From DAOUJW01 sp034422115 (lineage in GTDB: Bacteria > Chloroflexota > Dehalococcoidia > Lucifugimonadales > UBA2985): DNA of 64,000 bases. The notes below the pieces were generated by a model. That model did not search any database and was not told the origin of the DNA. It was given only the letters and a program-made list of their open reading frames with translations. Below, piece by piece: positions 12,001-18,572 of the stretch (within the stretch, counting starts at the first letter, position 1; each line of letters starts with the position of its first letter). The DNA is taken from the NCBI GenBank assembly GCA_034422115.1, contig DAOUJW010000025.1, positions 1 through 64,000 of the forward strand. The letters run 5' to 3'. Made by a program: the position numbers and the translations under genes.

Positions 12001-14285
12001 TTGTGTTCCACCCGGACGACGAAGGTTGCGGTCTTGCCGGTGTCCGAGGCGCGGCGGCTGACCAGGAAGTGGGCGGGATGGGGCTCCTCCAGCTCGTGGC
12101 GGACTACGAAACTGCGGTCATCATCGTAGTGGAAAGTCCCCTCCGCCGGGCCGGGGGTACAGGTGCCCTGCACCTCGTCGCAGGTCAGGTAGGACTCTCC
12201 CTCTTCCCAGTGCTCACTGTCGGGGCTGATCCTCCCCCACTTCAGGGTGAGCTCCTGGGCGGTGTCATTGTCTGTGACCGACAGGGTGGTGAACGTGCCA
12301 CTATTTCCGGACTGTCCCAGGTAGTAACCCGTTCCGGGCAGTACGTAGACTTTGACCAATCCGGCGAGTTCCAGGTCCCGCTGGTCGTCCGGGAAGGTCA
12401 GGGTGACCGACTGGGTGGTGGAATTGGCCGGGAATGTCACCTGGGTGGGGATGACGGGAGCCGGGTCCCAGTGGTTGCCCCGGAGCCTTTCTTCAGGGTC
12501 GTCTACCAGGATGTTCACGGTCAGGGGTTGGGCTGAGTCACCTCCTGTCCGGGTGAAGGTGACGGTGGCGCTTCCGCCCTCCACGACGGAGGTTGGGTTG
12601 GCGGCCACCGTCACCAGGGTGCTGCCGCTGGGCGGGTCGTTGATCTCAACGTCAATTTCGTTGGGTAGTCCCTCGGTGTAGCGGGTGGCGCCGTCCACCT
12701 GGCTGATGCTGCGGATGTCCGCAATCAGCTCGTCAGCTCCTGCCTCGGTGACCCCGTCCACGTAGGGATACACGGTGAATTCGGCGTGCCCCCTCCAGGC
12801 CTCAATGGTCACGTCGTGGTTCTGGGCGCTCGGATTGGGGTTCGACCCGCTCCGCCGGTTGGGTTCCCTGGTGCGGACCCGGACAGTTACGGGTTTGCTC
12901 ATTGGGCCATCAACCCGGTACAGGGTGTAGACGACGGATTCCCCCTCCGTCACGGTGAGCACGTCGCTGTCGATTGAAATGGTGCCGTTGCTGGCGCCGC
13001 TATCGGTGGCGTCGATAGTCGTCTCACGGAACCCGGACTTAACGGTCCAGTACTCTGCCTCCTGGCTGGATGTCAATGCGCTCCCATCGAAATGCTGGAG
13101 CGGTATGATGGAGGCCCAGTAGTCCCAGTTGGATTCGGACTCTCCGTTGGCCGTGACGGTGAACTCCTCCTTGACCTCAAGGTCACTGCCTGTGAGCTGA
13201 AGCGGATAGTCCTTGTACAGGCGGCCGGTGCTGGTATCTTCAGTCCAGTCCTCCAGCCTCCAGTCGGCGCCGCTGCGGTCGGTCTCAATCCGGACCGTGA
13301 AGGTCGCCGGGCTGCCGGTGTCCGCGTCCTGCTGCCTGCGCTTGACGACGAAGGCCAGCTTGTCGCCTTCGGCAACGTCGGCGTCGTTCACGCCCTCCTT
13401 GCCGAAGTTGAGCTCCAACTCCTGTGCGGTGTCGTTGTCGGTGACGGTCGTACTTGCCTCGGTCTTAAGCCCGGTGTGTCCAAGGAGGTAAGGGACAGTT
13501 TGCTGCATCCGAACGGGCTCGACTTTCAGTGTGATCAAGCCGTTCGGGAGGTCGCGGTGGTCGTCCTGAGTCTGCAGGCTGACCGTGGCGGTGGCGGAGT
13601 TTGCGCCGAAGGTCACGCTGTCCGGCAGCGTGGGTGGTGGGTCCCAGTAGTCGCCCCGGGTGAAGCCCCTGGGGTCTTGGACACTGACCTTTACTGCCAG
13701 TGGCAACACGTTGGCGCCTGTACGAGTCAGGGTGAATGACGCAGCGTCGCCCTCTGCGACGCCCGTTGAGTCGTTCGCGATGCTGATGCGGGGCACAGTG
13801 GCCGGCGGGTCCAGGATGGTGAACTCGACTTCGTTTTGGGCATCAAGGGCGTAGGAGTTGTCGCTGCTTGCCACCAGCCTGGCCTTGAGAATGTGGCTGG
13901 CTGCAGCAGATTCATCAACGCCATCGACGTAGGCGGTAACGGAGAAGCTCCTGGCAGAATGAACCAGATCGCCGGGGAACGTGATATGGTGCGTCTGGAG
14001 ACTGGGGTTGTTGCCGTTGCCGTCGTCCAGGTTTGGTTCCCAGGTCTCAATCTCCACGGCCACTTCTGACGTGGAAGTCCCGGATGTCTGGGTCACCGCG
14101 AACCAGACCTGTGCGCCTTCATAGACTTCGGGGAGCCCGGAGTAGGAAGCCTCAATCTTGAAGGTGGGTGTCTGGGTCTGCGCGTGGGCCGGAGGCGTGG
14201 AAGCAACAAGAAACAGAGCGGACAACCCCAAGGCGGCCGCGGCGGTGCGGAGGAGGCCAGCGACCGCCTTAGGGTAATGGATCAC
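1..14285 (-). CDS. Giant secreted Calx-beta / DUF11 repeat protein (3' end outside window)
   Basis: One minus-strand frame stays open from a GTG at 14285 to the left edge, at least 4,761 codons with no stop seen. The start has an AGGAG nine bases upstream. The N-terminus is a Sec signal peptide: charged MIHYPKAV, a hydrophobic core, then a PPAHA-QTQ cleavage site near residue 34. Most of the chain is Calx-beta-like beta-sandwich repeats of about 110-130 residues, with the motif VAEGD-A-x-FTLTRTG and ends such as VTDNDT. From about residue 3260 to 4260 there are very regular 111-residue units (GVTISETSLDIDEG ... YDGLP). Around residues 4262-4478 lie two DUF11-like modules (YSYKVTNTGT, ADVDAG, NTATA). 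Calx-beta-type repeats resume to the edge. The product is probably exported and surface-attached or released, in adhesion or matrix roles; that role is inferred from the family. The C-terminal anchor is not in view. Confidence 0.9.
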   Translation of the reverse strand, partial: MIHYPKAVAGLLRTAAAALGLSALFLVASTPPAHAQTQTPTFKIEASYSGLPEVYEGAQVWFAVTQTSGTSTSEVAVEIETWEPNLDDGNGNNPSLQTHHITFPGDLVHSARSFSVTAYVDGVDESAAASHILKARLVASSDNSYALDAQNEVEFTILDPPATVPRISIANDSTGVAEGDAASFTLTRTGANVLPLAVKVSVQDPRGFTRGDYWDPPPTLPDSVTFGANSATATVSLQTQDDHRDLPNGLITLKVEPVRMQQTVPYLLGHTGLKTEASTTVTDNDTAQELELNFGKEGVNDADVAEGDKLAFVVKRRQQDADTGSPATFTVRIETDRSGADWRLEDWTEDTSTGRLYKDYPLQLTGSDLEVKEEFTVTANGESESNWDYWASIIPLQHFDGSALTSSQEAEYWTVKSGFRETTIDATDSGASNGTISIDSDVLTVTEGESVVYTLYRVDGPMSKPVTVRVRTREPNRRSGSNPNPSAQNHDVTIEAWRGHAEFTVYPYVDGVTEAGADELIADIRSISQVDGATRYTEGLPNEIDVEINDPPSGSTLVTVAANPTSVVEGGSATVTFTRTGGDSAQPLTVNILVDDPEERLRGNHWDPAPVIPTQVTFPANSTTQSVTLTFPDDQRDLELAGLVKVYVLPGTGYYLGQSGNSGTFTTLSVTDNDTAQELTLKWGRISPDSEHWEEGESYLTCDEVQGTCTPGPAEGTFHYDDDRSFVVRHELEEPHPAHFLVSRRASDTGKTATFVVRVEHNRGWESPRHADWPVDPETGNRYQEFPLTLTGNQRQVVGRIEVLDNGFADHNLWQYSAEIKQIEDTDTGTALSPIDEAQYWTVNGDRKKTILPNLVLGTLVRIKSVTPKQVSEGQAVTITLERRFGNPLEPYPVQVRTWEPNQLIADGTNPTDQVHDVVFPAVAMTDQFVEYVTQTETLTVSTWDDSAYEPRDSFMASLIVVSAASGRTLLISTKKATILDDDRPTITLSVDDTSITEGDTATFTLTRGNNTANELLVGVSVDDPGGFLEGNFASEAVAVSSSVMFAAGETTKEVAITVPDDWRDIFDNAITFAVAAEPHYDIVGSSSLTVQVTDNDVAPQVSISFNHAEVEEGTNLVLEITRTGEDKNPLEIPVTAGPVGDEQYHVFGMDAGMSLLHFTYRQPDDSFRGPDHHYTATLHPLRAEFWTPTGAATVNGAILDNDSYVVSVEAITPRVDEGNLLYYRISHNGHTGEPLRVKVDHTETGNSVYDSTLGNQTHTIPAGSSSTTRGYLTHRNDGYDGDAEFTVELLADDAYEIDGSSSSASVIVRNKDPLPVLGFRDTSTVVGEGDGTVDIWVDILAAVPPLKTVTVDYSARDWYSGDGFNITESTGTLTFAPGDTAASITVEVLQNSIAGYKDRFYVVLSNPVNAALQDGVANLIHEGVIEDDESAVTLEAQAEAVDEGSDVILTLTRDGDTTDELTVWLQVAKSAPHSENRRDTVVIPAGDASVEHTITTTDDGVRAGSHTVTATLVDPPTIGEPRTYWVGRPSSDTVTVRETHLETVSLLTPDLRVAEGESITLELARSGATPLTVTLEVTETGDYTTGALPETVSFGLREGTATVTIQTQNDTTAEDIGKLTVTLVDGANYRAGWPNSHTFTIYDDDGVKPSVSVTRDQAWVNEGQPVSFTVTRSAPTDNALQARLELNRVRYRVTQADLDDPTRGITTPLNHIHFDTEEITVDFPAGTQSVTVTRQTTDDSLNYGNSTYHATVLNDADDDYIALSNASAKIWVQDDDIPTVTGSSTTSEFYDGRYQVILPFTRTGDASGRLPLDYDRSYIGHRPAPLQDETETTTWIKGHGFQPGDATGVSIGDLGYTKALGRSGTLELQPYYCPDNPAACGYYPQYQVGTPSSITYRYYSNTMGVRIKADQASVAEGDAATFTLHRHGGKPDALTRPLEVTVNVTQEGEYISGAAPQTVTFAANQSTVTLSVPTTDDAVDEADGVITVELEYMWSRGCDDEHCYRQKEYEGSRWYVRSVTTAVTDNDYVLPDLSVSDASADEADGTIQFTVSLSQANIERAASVDWATAEDGSTNAATSNVDFTAASGTLNFAIGETEKTVTITLLDDQLDETDETFNLALSNPSELTLADDTGAGTILDDDIGYGIAFNWSTFHTEEGDDVLVSLQRLVPQESVGGVCYVTIQGECFSVATEGDIANRAIAVNLDITQVGDFLSATPPTTVTFAQGVAVVDLSLSTVDDSAVEADGSLSFNILEGTGYSPVYIGPPDSQNQGAPYRTLYLYDNDLAFSIDDARANESVGQVDFTVSLNDPAPQQVSIDVATVDGEATSHANVTATSLGQDFEARTDTLTFDVGEQTKTFSVVTLDDTIHEKSETFTVQLSKPSQNLNRYNSSQRWSPLTSLADDTAIGTISDDDQDLIASVSRSYSMVNEDTAGPARFMVELSHPYTTASERNPAVGWRTVPGTAALGADYQDTDGKLTFMPGVNTGFIDVDIIDDYLFERSLETFSVELVASDSRFVTISSTDALFEVSIRDNETLTASIAANAETVAEGNDVTFTVTLTGGVPADDVYVPFETAGTATATDDYAAPKGAITFRPGVTDGKAGILEISAGHSRGTITFPVLADGIQENSETLSVEIFGAATDQRAGSVSATDNVATATILDQGSLTVSIKGAPSVTEGATATFTIILSTASDRDISAGWATKQAGDALDAGETAIPDKDYAAASGTVSIPAGDRSATFTVTTTGDTLVEDAETFVVTLEEATIGNSSPPEMVPLGVTEAEGKIIDDDDAPTGLTISSVSHSAVDEDAGATDITVTVALDGTTQFTVDTPVTVEMIDRPGVRNNATLDVDYKATTANVTIPAGHSSVTATITLTPVDDSLSEDDEVARLSVKSTVFADSVGRGVRIRDNDVEPGEVALTVSPDAVGESASSVQLTVTGALVGQSSRVEDTVVSLELADDTATEGEDYQAATATLTIPAGEMSATAVITLTVLDDNIAEGNETLEVTGTVPGTITARPAEVVIEDDDQEPTGISLVVTSAPISEASGAVTIPVQATLLGGGTRSEDTDVTMSVHDVSATVTDDYTAAWDSSTLTIPAGEFSATANLTLTPVDDSVYEGDEQIAVRGANTDPGLPVNGVRLTILDNDPQPTTVILSLEMDTVLEGSGTHFPTITATLEGASTLTSDVNFTISLTGDTQRSQSYTAYLSTPLQIPAGQSSGTAQMWLIGADDDVEDEDETVTFEGTADHTDLMVVSTRLTIANDDTSGVRVSHTSLTVREGERKFYSVSLTSEPTSTVVLTVDVPANAGFTVSPGTLTFGPKSWGWKRIYVTGTEDPDANDEPAAEISHSLSSTDTKYAGAASDNVAVTVRDTVSASVVIAPTELSIGEGGSDAYTVVLDTQPTGDVAVTISGFAGTALTLDKTTLTFTTSDWNVEQTVTVTANQDANAAEEIIPLANTVSGGGYDGILADSVVVTVTDDDTAGVTVRPTAITVVGGRSNRYSVVLDTEPAGDVTVTVAGVTGTDLSLDKTTLTFTDQNWDTAQAVTVSAAASASSDTATLTHAVSSTNDSNYDASTAESVVVTVLHAPGGPLVQVGVTASDHALTVPEGESRTYSIVLGSQPEGDVTVAIAGVTGTDLTLGDSSLTFTTTNWNTPQTVTVTAAHDDDAIDDTETLTHTVSSTADSSYDGLGVEGVLVTVTDDETAGVTISETSLDIDEGYFDTYTVVLDTEPAGNVTVTIGGITGTDLTLDKTTLTFTSGNWSTTQSVRVTAGQDDDAVDEEEVTITHTVASADDTDYDGLPAADLPVTVTDDDTAGVTISETSLAINEGGTDTYTVVLDTEPAGDVTVTLSGVTGTDLTLDKATLTFTSGNWSTTQSVRVTAGQDDDAVDEEEVDITHTVSSADDSDYDGLAAADLPVTVTDDDTAGVTISKVALDIEEGDSDTYTIAFDTEPAGSVTLTIGGVTGTDVSLDRNRITFTPGNWQVARTVTVTAEEDDDAVDEDVVTITHTLTSGDDSDYDGLAVASVPVTVTDDDTVGVTISETSLDIDEGDSDIYTVVLDTEPGGNVTVTLGGITGTDLTLGDSSLTFSTSNWNTAQTVTVTAAHDDDAIDDTETLTHTVASTADSSYDGLAVESVLVTVTDDETAGVTISETSLDLDEGYYDTYTVVLDSEPSGNVTVTLDGVTGTDLTLDKPTLTFTPGNWDTPQTVSVSARQDADAVDEEEVTITHTVTSANDADYDGVAAGSVTVTVTDDDTPSAELTLTMPAPTHGDTDGDGTVNLGDTLTYRAVATNSGNVPLENVSVRDALINTSGTDCASLPIGATCTSTVTYTIVQADVEAGSVSNTATATATGVAAKTKTRETTVDQVKSLSLDKTTTASGFPGVGESIPYSYKVTNTGTVTLSGSLEINDDKVESGDITCPAAPEDGLAPGAFLTCTGSYTTDQADVDAGKVTNKATASLGGVTSGEDIVTVNWLAPQNSEPQLSVSSGEVGENAGSFTFTVTLTPSSLQTVTVDYATSNGTATSGSDYTSASGTLTFSPGDTTKSVNVSVASDDVDEDDESFTLTLTNAVNAGIPIASGSATIRDDDTAGVTVSAPGTGLDIDEGDDNTYTVVLDSQPTHGVTITVNDPSNTDVTAEPASLTFTTTNWDTAQTVTVSASHDGGHEDESATVTHTAASSDTKYDGISVGDVLVNVTDDDDPRVTVSFEQSSYTVAEGNSVTVKVVLSADPERTVEVPITVTTIDGAAASDYSGVPQSV
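1510..4500 (-). repeat. Tandem 333-bp (111-residue) coding repeats inside the giant gene
   Basis: Eight to nine head-to-tail units repeat at intervals of about 321-347 bp. Unit boundaries, marked by the VTVTDD motif, fall near 1513, 1848, 2176, 2508, 2841, 3173, 3520, 3841 and 4170. Three adjacent units (roughly 2180-3175) are spaced exactly 333 bp apart. Long stretches are near-identical, for example 2610-2690 against 2943-3023, which indicates recent duplication or gene conversion. A further diverged copy lies at about 180-530. Each unit reads as GVTISETSLDIDEG, then DTYTVVLDTEP, TGTDLTL, LTFT-x-x-NW, and finally DYDGLP. Confidence 0.88.
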
Positions 14286-14338
14286 TGCCAAGGACTCCTA
14301 CACAAGCAGTCGGCTAGCAACACCCATTTCCTGTTGGC

Positions 14339-14362
14339 GATTGACGTGTTCATTGATTGACG
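14339..14362. promoter_or_regulatory. Direct repeat GATTGACG x2 upstream of the giant gene
   Basis: Two exact GATTGACG octamers start 16 bp apart (14339-14346 and 14355-14362) in the 99-bp gap between the MarR gene and the giant repeat-protein gene. Spacing and position fit a regulator site controlling the giant gene, but no half-site symmetry typical of MarR operators is visible. Function is conjecture. Confidence 0.25.
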
Positions 14363-14384
14363 GATTCTCGCTTGAGCTGTGTCT

Positions 14385-14885
14385 CTAACGGCCCCGGGAC
14401 TGTTGCAACTCTTCGAAATTGGTCATCACTTTTGAGGATACGGAGGCAAATATCGCCATTTCCTCCTCGCTTACGCCCTCGCAGAGACTGGAGTCGAATG
14501 CCTGCACGTGGCCGTGCAGATTCTGCGTGAGCTTCAATCCCTCTTCGGTCAACGTGAGGATGACGATTCTCCTGTCGCTGAGCAGGCGCCGCCTCTGAAT
14601 CAGTCCCATGTCCACCAGCTTGGCGGCCGAGCGACTTATGCCTGACAGGGCGAGTGGCAGCGCCTGGGCCAACTGGGTGGTGGTCCACTCCTCAACCCCC
14701 AGGAATAGCCTGAGGATGGCAAAATCGATGTGGGTCAGCCCGTGGGGAGCCACTATCTGCGCCATGCCCCTGGCTACGGCGTTAATAAGGCCGGCCACGC
14801 ATGTTCCCAGGTCAGTAGGCGTTGCCAGGTTTTCCTTGCCGAAAGAAGTGTTCAGCGAGTCAGCGGAGTCCATTCCAATCCACAC
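14385..14885 (-). CDS. MarR-family winged-helix transcriptional regulator
   Basis: A protein of 166 residues, the usual MarR length. It has an N-terminal dimerisation helix, a winged helix with TTQLAQALPLALSGISRSAAKL as recognition region (residues about 68-90), the wing LIQRRRLLSDRRIVILTLTEEG typical of the family, and C-terminal dimer helices. MarR proteins are dimeric DNA-binding repressors or activators, often responsive to small phenolics or stress. The GTG at 14885 is the longest start; an ATG at 14873 (MDSADS) is equally possible and neither has a strong ribosome site. It lies 99 bp upstream of the giant secreted-protein gene on the same strand, so it may regulate that gene or be co-transcribed with it. 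Confidence 0.88.
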   Translation of the reverse strand: MWIGMDSADSLNTSFGKENLATPTDLGTCVAGLINAVARGMAQIVAPHGLTHIDFAILRLFLGVEEWTTTQLAQALPLALSGISRSAAKLVDMGLIQRRRLLSDRRIVILTLTEEGLKLTQNLHGHVQAFDSSLCEGVSEEEMAIFASVSSKVMTNFEELQQSRGR

Positions 14886-14925
14886 GAGTTGGAACTATTG
14901 CTACTGGAAACAAGATACAGATCCC

Positions 14926-14981
14926 GTGTGAGGATGCCGCGAGGATTCCATCAAATCCACGTGAGGGTTTCTGTGAGGATT
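14926..14981. promoter_or_regulatory. Iterated GTGAGGAT-like motifs upstream of the MarR gene
   Basis: Four related short motifs occur within 56 bp: GTGTGAGGAT (14926), GCGAGGATT (14939), GTGAGGGTTT (14961) and TGTGAGGATT (14973). They lie 40-95 bp upstream of the regulator start, where autoregulatory sites are common. Their role is inferred from position only. Confidence 0.25.
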
Positions 14982-15064
14982 GGATCGCAAGGGGAAACGG
15001 GGAAAAGAGGATGACGCCGACCGGGGGAGCGTCAGGCCTGCAGGCGGGATTCCGGCTCCGGGGC

Positions 15065-15910
15065 CTACTCTTCGGCCTGGATTAGCGAGACTTCAATAGC
15101 TCCGGGGCCGGCGTATACCCCCAAAGCCGGTCCCAGGCGAGCGATGTGAGGCTCAACGCCCTCCGGCAAAAGGTCCTTCAGATCGTTGGCAACCTCACGG
15201 GCAACCTCGGGAGTGGTGCTGTGCGAAACGGCCAGGGCCTCGATCGGCGCGAACGTCCGGGCGGTCTCCTTCAGCTTGGAAAGGGCCTTCGGGAATGTCC
15301 TGACCTTTGCCAGCGGATGTACCGCTCCGTCCCGAACGATGATCATGGGCTTGATTTTCAGCGCTGAACCCATTAGCGCCTGCGCCTTTCCAATTCTCCC
15401 GCCCTTCTGAAGATACTCGAGTGTCTCAAGCAGGCACATGCATTGGGCGCGTCTCGCCGAGCTTTGTGCACGGGATACGACCTCTTCAAGGTCAGCTCCC
15501 CGGCGGGCGGCGGCCGCGGCCGCCAGTACGACCAGCCCCAGGCCCATGGAGGCTTGGCGGGAGTCGATCACCTCAATCGGGCATTCCGAGGACGAAACCG
15601 AGGCTCCTTGTAGAGCTGAATTCCAGGTGCCGCTTAACCCGGATGAGATGTGGATGGACACGATGCCGTCGGCGTCCCGGCCCAGCTCCTCATACACCTC
15701 CTTGAAGCGGCCAGGCGACGCCTGAGATGTTGTAGGCAGCTCAGCGCTGTGGGACAGCATCTCGTAGAACTGGTCCGGCGTGATCGTGACGCCGTCTTCG
15801 AAGGCGCGAGCGCCGAAGCGGACGCTTTGCGCAACGACGGTAATGCCCAGCTCCTCGGCCGTACCTCGGTCGATGCTGGAGGTGCTGTCAGTCACTATCC
15901 TGACGGTCAT
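15065..15910 (-). CDS. DegV family fatty-acid-binding protein
   Basis: A protein of 281 residues matching the DegV/FakB fold: N-terminal VRIVTDSTSSI, then VVAQSVRFGARAFEDGVTI, the TTSQASPGRF motif, the VVDSRQASMG-like segment (IDSRQASMGLG) and the C-terminal H-x-ARLGPALGVYAGPGAIEV. FakB proteins bind fatty acids and present them to a FakA kinase; no FakA is visible here. The chosen ATG at 15910 has a perfect AGGAGG five bases upstream; a longer frame to 16003 would run into the upstream gene and is not needed. It follows the sensor-regulator gene with a 10-bp gap, so the two are probably one transcript. Confidence 0.92.
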   Translation of the reverse strand: MTVRIVTDSTSSIDRGTAEELGITVVAQSVRFGARAFEDGVTITPDQFYEMLSHSAELPTTSQASPGRFKEVYEELGRDADGIVSIHISSGLSGTWNSALQGASVSSSECPIEVIDSRQASMGLGLVVLAAAAAARRGADLEEVVSRAQSSARRAQCMCLLETLEYLQKGGRIGKAQALMGSALKIKPMIIVRDGAVHPLAKVRTFPKALSKLKETARTFAPIEALAVSHSTTPEVAREVANDLKDLLPEGVEPHIARLGPALGVYAGPGAIEVSLIQAEE

Positions 15911-15920
15911 GACGCCTCCT

Positions 15921-18572
15921 CTAGGGTTGCTGGTGGTTAGATGGCCTTGGCATGCGGTAGCCGACACCGGGTTCTGTGAAGATGTACGTGGGGCGCGCGG
16001 CATCGTCGCCCAGCTTGTGGCGCAGCTCCTTGACGTACGTACGCACTATCCGAGCGTCGCTGGAGTAGAGCGGCCCCCAGACCCTCCTCAACAGCTGTTC
16101 GTGGGTCGACACGCGCCCTGCGGCGGCGGAGAGCTCGACAAGGAGCTTGTACTCGGTTGCAGTCAGATTGACGCGGCTTCCGGCGACACTCACCTCGCGT
16201 TCGACGTAGTCAATGGCAAGGTCGCCGTGCAGGTAGGGTACCGACGGCTCTTTCTGCCCGGCTTCTGACCTCCTTCGCAGGGCCGCGCCTACTCTCGCCA
16301 GTAGCTCCGTCGATGTGAACGGCTTGGCAATGTAGTCGAAAGCGCCAAGCTCAAAGGCGCGGCCGATATATTGGTCCCATCCGTGCCCGGCCACGAAAAT
16401 CACCGGTACACCTGATACTCTGTAGATGCGCACCAATGTCTCAAGCCCCTGGGACCACGGCAGCGCCGGCTCCAAAAGGATTACATGGGGCTTCTGCGTC
16501 TCTATGATGCTCTCCGCCTCGTCCAGGTCTCCCGATACCGCGACGAACAAGTCAGCCTGTGAGAGGGTGTCGCGCACATACCTGCGCGTCTCCGGGTCTG
16601 TTACAAACCCCAGGACTCGCGCCTGCCCCTCGTGGTACCCGGGAGATGACGGATACCGAGACTCTTCCGGCCCTGTGACTGAAGCGGCTTCGTCGACCAC
16701 CGGCATCGTGAAGGTGAACCCGATGCCGCTCCCCTCTTTTCCATCCTCGACAGATAAGCGACCCCCGTGCGCCTCGACTATGCCCACGGAGATTGCGATG
16801 CCAATGTCGTCCCTTCCCTTTCTCCCTTCAGGCGCCCCATCAGCGGCCCTGGCAAGCCTCCCCAACTGGAGCGGCGAACTGGGAATTGCCGCGCCGTCGC
16901 CCTTGCTGTCCACTGTGACCGCAACATACATGTCTCCCTGAGCCGCGGTAATCCTGACGGAGGACGAACCTGAAACATACCTTGATACGCTTGCGATCAG
17001 ATGGCCGAGAACCTGCATCATTCTCGACTCATCGGCCATCACTCTGGGAAGGTTCGGCGCAAGTTCAAGCTCGATACTGTCGCCCTCCACCGCCGCATGG
17101 ACGTGCGCATCCCTGGCCCGGCGCAGCAGGTCCGCCACTTTCGTGGGTTCGGGAATGACCGACAGCGTTCCGAATTCAATCTGTGTCATGTCTACCAGGT
17201 TGTTTATCAGACCACGCATGTGATCAGACTGCTCGTCGATCACTCTCAGGAACTGTCGGGTTTCTGCTGGGTCTAACGGATAGGTGGAGCTGAGCAGGGT
17301 GGACGTCGAGCCCTTGATGGCGCTGAGCGGCGTCCGCAGCTCGTGGCTCACGTTGCGCAGGAACTCTGTCCGCTGCCTCTTCATCTCTTCCAAAGGGGTT
17401 ATGTCCTGAATCGTTGCCACGACCGCCACGATGTCGCCGTCGTCCTGGCGAATCGGCCTGGCGTTGACAAGGGCGGTGATAGCCCTCCGTCCGTCCGGCG
17501 GATGTATGACCACTTCGTCGGCGATGATAGTCTCACCGCGCGTCAGCGCCCTCACGGTGGGGAGCTCTTCTATCGGGATGTCTGTTCCGTCCGCCCTGCG
17601 CAGGGGAATGACCCTCAGAAGATCGGCAAGAGAACGGCTCGACGGACGCAGCTTGCCGACAAGTCGTCTTGTCTCATCATTAGCCGAAACCAGGTCCCCT
17701 GTCCTGGCGTCAAAGACCACAACGCCGACGGGCGAGATGTTGACCAGCGCCTCCAGGTCGGCCCTGGCCCGGCGCTCCTCCTGGTACCTTCGTGCGTTAG
17801 AGATTGCCGCGCCTGCCTGAGAGGCGAACATCACCAGGATGTCTTCGTCTTCGCTCGTAAACTCCTCGCCGCCTTCCTTCTCCGTAAGGTAGATGTTGCC
17901 GACGTACTCATCGCGATAGCGGATCGGCATTCCCAGAAAGGTCTTCATAGGCGGGTGGCCATCGGGGAATCCGACGGACCTGGAATGGCGGGAGATATTC
18001 GAGAGCCTCAGCGGTTCCCGTATCTCGTTCATGTACCCGAGCAGTCCCAGACCTTGAGGCAATGTGTCGAGGCGCTCCATCTCCTCGGGAGAAAGTCCGG
18101 AGGTGATGAAATCCTGTATGCCCCCTGACTGTTCGTAGGTCAGGAGGGCCCCGTACCGGGCGCCGGTCAGGGAGCGTGCGCCGCTTATGACTTTCTGCAG
18201 AACCACGTCAAGTTCCAGGCTCTCGCTGACCAGGCGACTGGCCTCGCTGAGCTGCGAGAGCCGCGTCCGCAGCGATTCTATCTCATGCAGCAAATCGTTG
18301 TTGTCTGCGGGGCGCATCATGTGTGGATGTGGAACAATGCCTGGACTTTGCCGGTTGGGAGAGCTTGTCATCCGGGTTTTGTCTAGCGGATGTTTTTGAC
18401 GTTGCCTGAGCTCTGAGCTTAAGTGCCTCACCCTGCTGGCGCTGGTAGCCACACGGTGTGCCCACGTTCGCGCGACTAGGGTCTCACCGGAAATCGTAGC
18501 GCTGCCGGTCGCGCTGTCTTCGGCCCAGCTGGCTTCCAGTCTAATGCGGTCACGCGAACAGGCCAACTCCAT
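15921..18572 (-). CDS. GAF-PAS-histidine kinase-receiver-winged-helix fusion with degenerate phosphorelay sites
   Basis: Up to 883 residues. Domains: GAF (about 115-262), PAS (272-392), HisKA with intact H-box NVSHELRTPLSAIKG (His410), HATPase-like region (505-625), receiver (651-765) and an OmpR/PhoB-type winged helix (783-877, ending FTEPGVGYRMPRP). Sensor, receiver and DNA-binding output in one chain is unusual. Key residues are altered. The N-box, normally NLL-x-NA, reads HLIASV. The second glycine box is weak (RDDIGIAI). The phospho-accepting Asp reads Glu (VILLEPALP, Glu701), and the usual receiver Thr is Ala; Lys750 is kept. It may work by ligand binding rather than phosphotransfer (inference). 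Start uncertain: 18572 is the longest ATG, but a TATAAT overlaps it, so ATGs at 18371 or 18323 are plausible. Confidence 0.88.
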   Translation of the reverse strand: MELACSRDRIRLEASWAEDSATGSATISGETLVARTWAHRVATSASRVRHLSSELRQRQKHPLDKTRMTSSPNRQSPGIVPHPHMMRPADNNDLLHEIESLRTRLSQLSEASRLVSESLELDVVLQKVISGARSLTGARYGALLTYEQSGGIQDFITSGLSPEEMERLDTLPQGLGLLGYMNEIREPLRLSNISRHSRSVGFPDGHPPMKTFLGMPIRYRDEYVGNIYLTEKEGGEEFTSEDEDILVMFASQAGAAISNARRYQEERRARADLEALVNISPVGVVVFDARTGDLVSANDETRRLVGKLRPSSRSLADLLRVIPLRRADGTDIPIEELPTVRALTRGETIIADEVVIHPPDGRRAITALVNARPIRQDDGDIVAVVATIQDITPLEEMKRQRTEFLRNVSHELRTPLSAIKGSTSTLLSSTYPLDPAETRQFLRVIDEQSDHMRGLINNLVDMTQIEFGTLSVIPEPTKVADLLRRARDAHVHAAVEGDSIELELAPNLPRVMADESRMMQVLGHLIASVSRYVSGSSSVRITAAQGDMYVAVTVDSKGDGAAIPSSPLQLGRLARAADGAPEGRKGRDDIGIAISVGIVEAHGGRLSVEDGKEGSGIGFTFTMPVVDEAASVTGPEESRYPSSPGYHEGQARVLGFVTDPETRRYVRDTLSQADLFVAVSGDLDEAESIIETQKPHVILLEPALPWSQGLETLVRIYRVSGVPVIFVAGHGWDQYIGRAFELGAFDYIAKPFTSTELLARVGAALRRRSEAGQKEPSVPYLHGDLAIDYVEREVSVAGSRVNLTATEYKLLVELSAAAGRVSTHEQLLRRVWGPLYSSDARIVRTYVKELRHKLGDDAARPTYIFTEPGVGYRMPRPSNHQQP

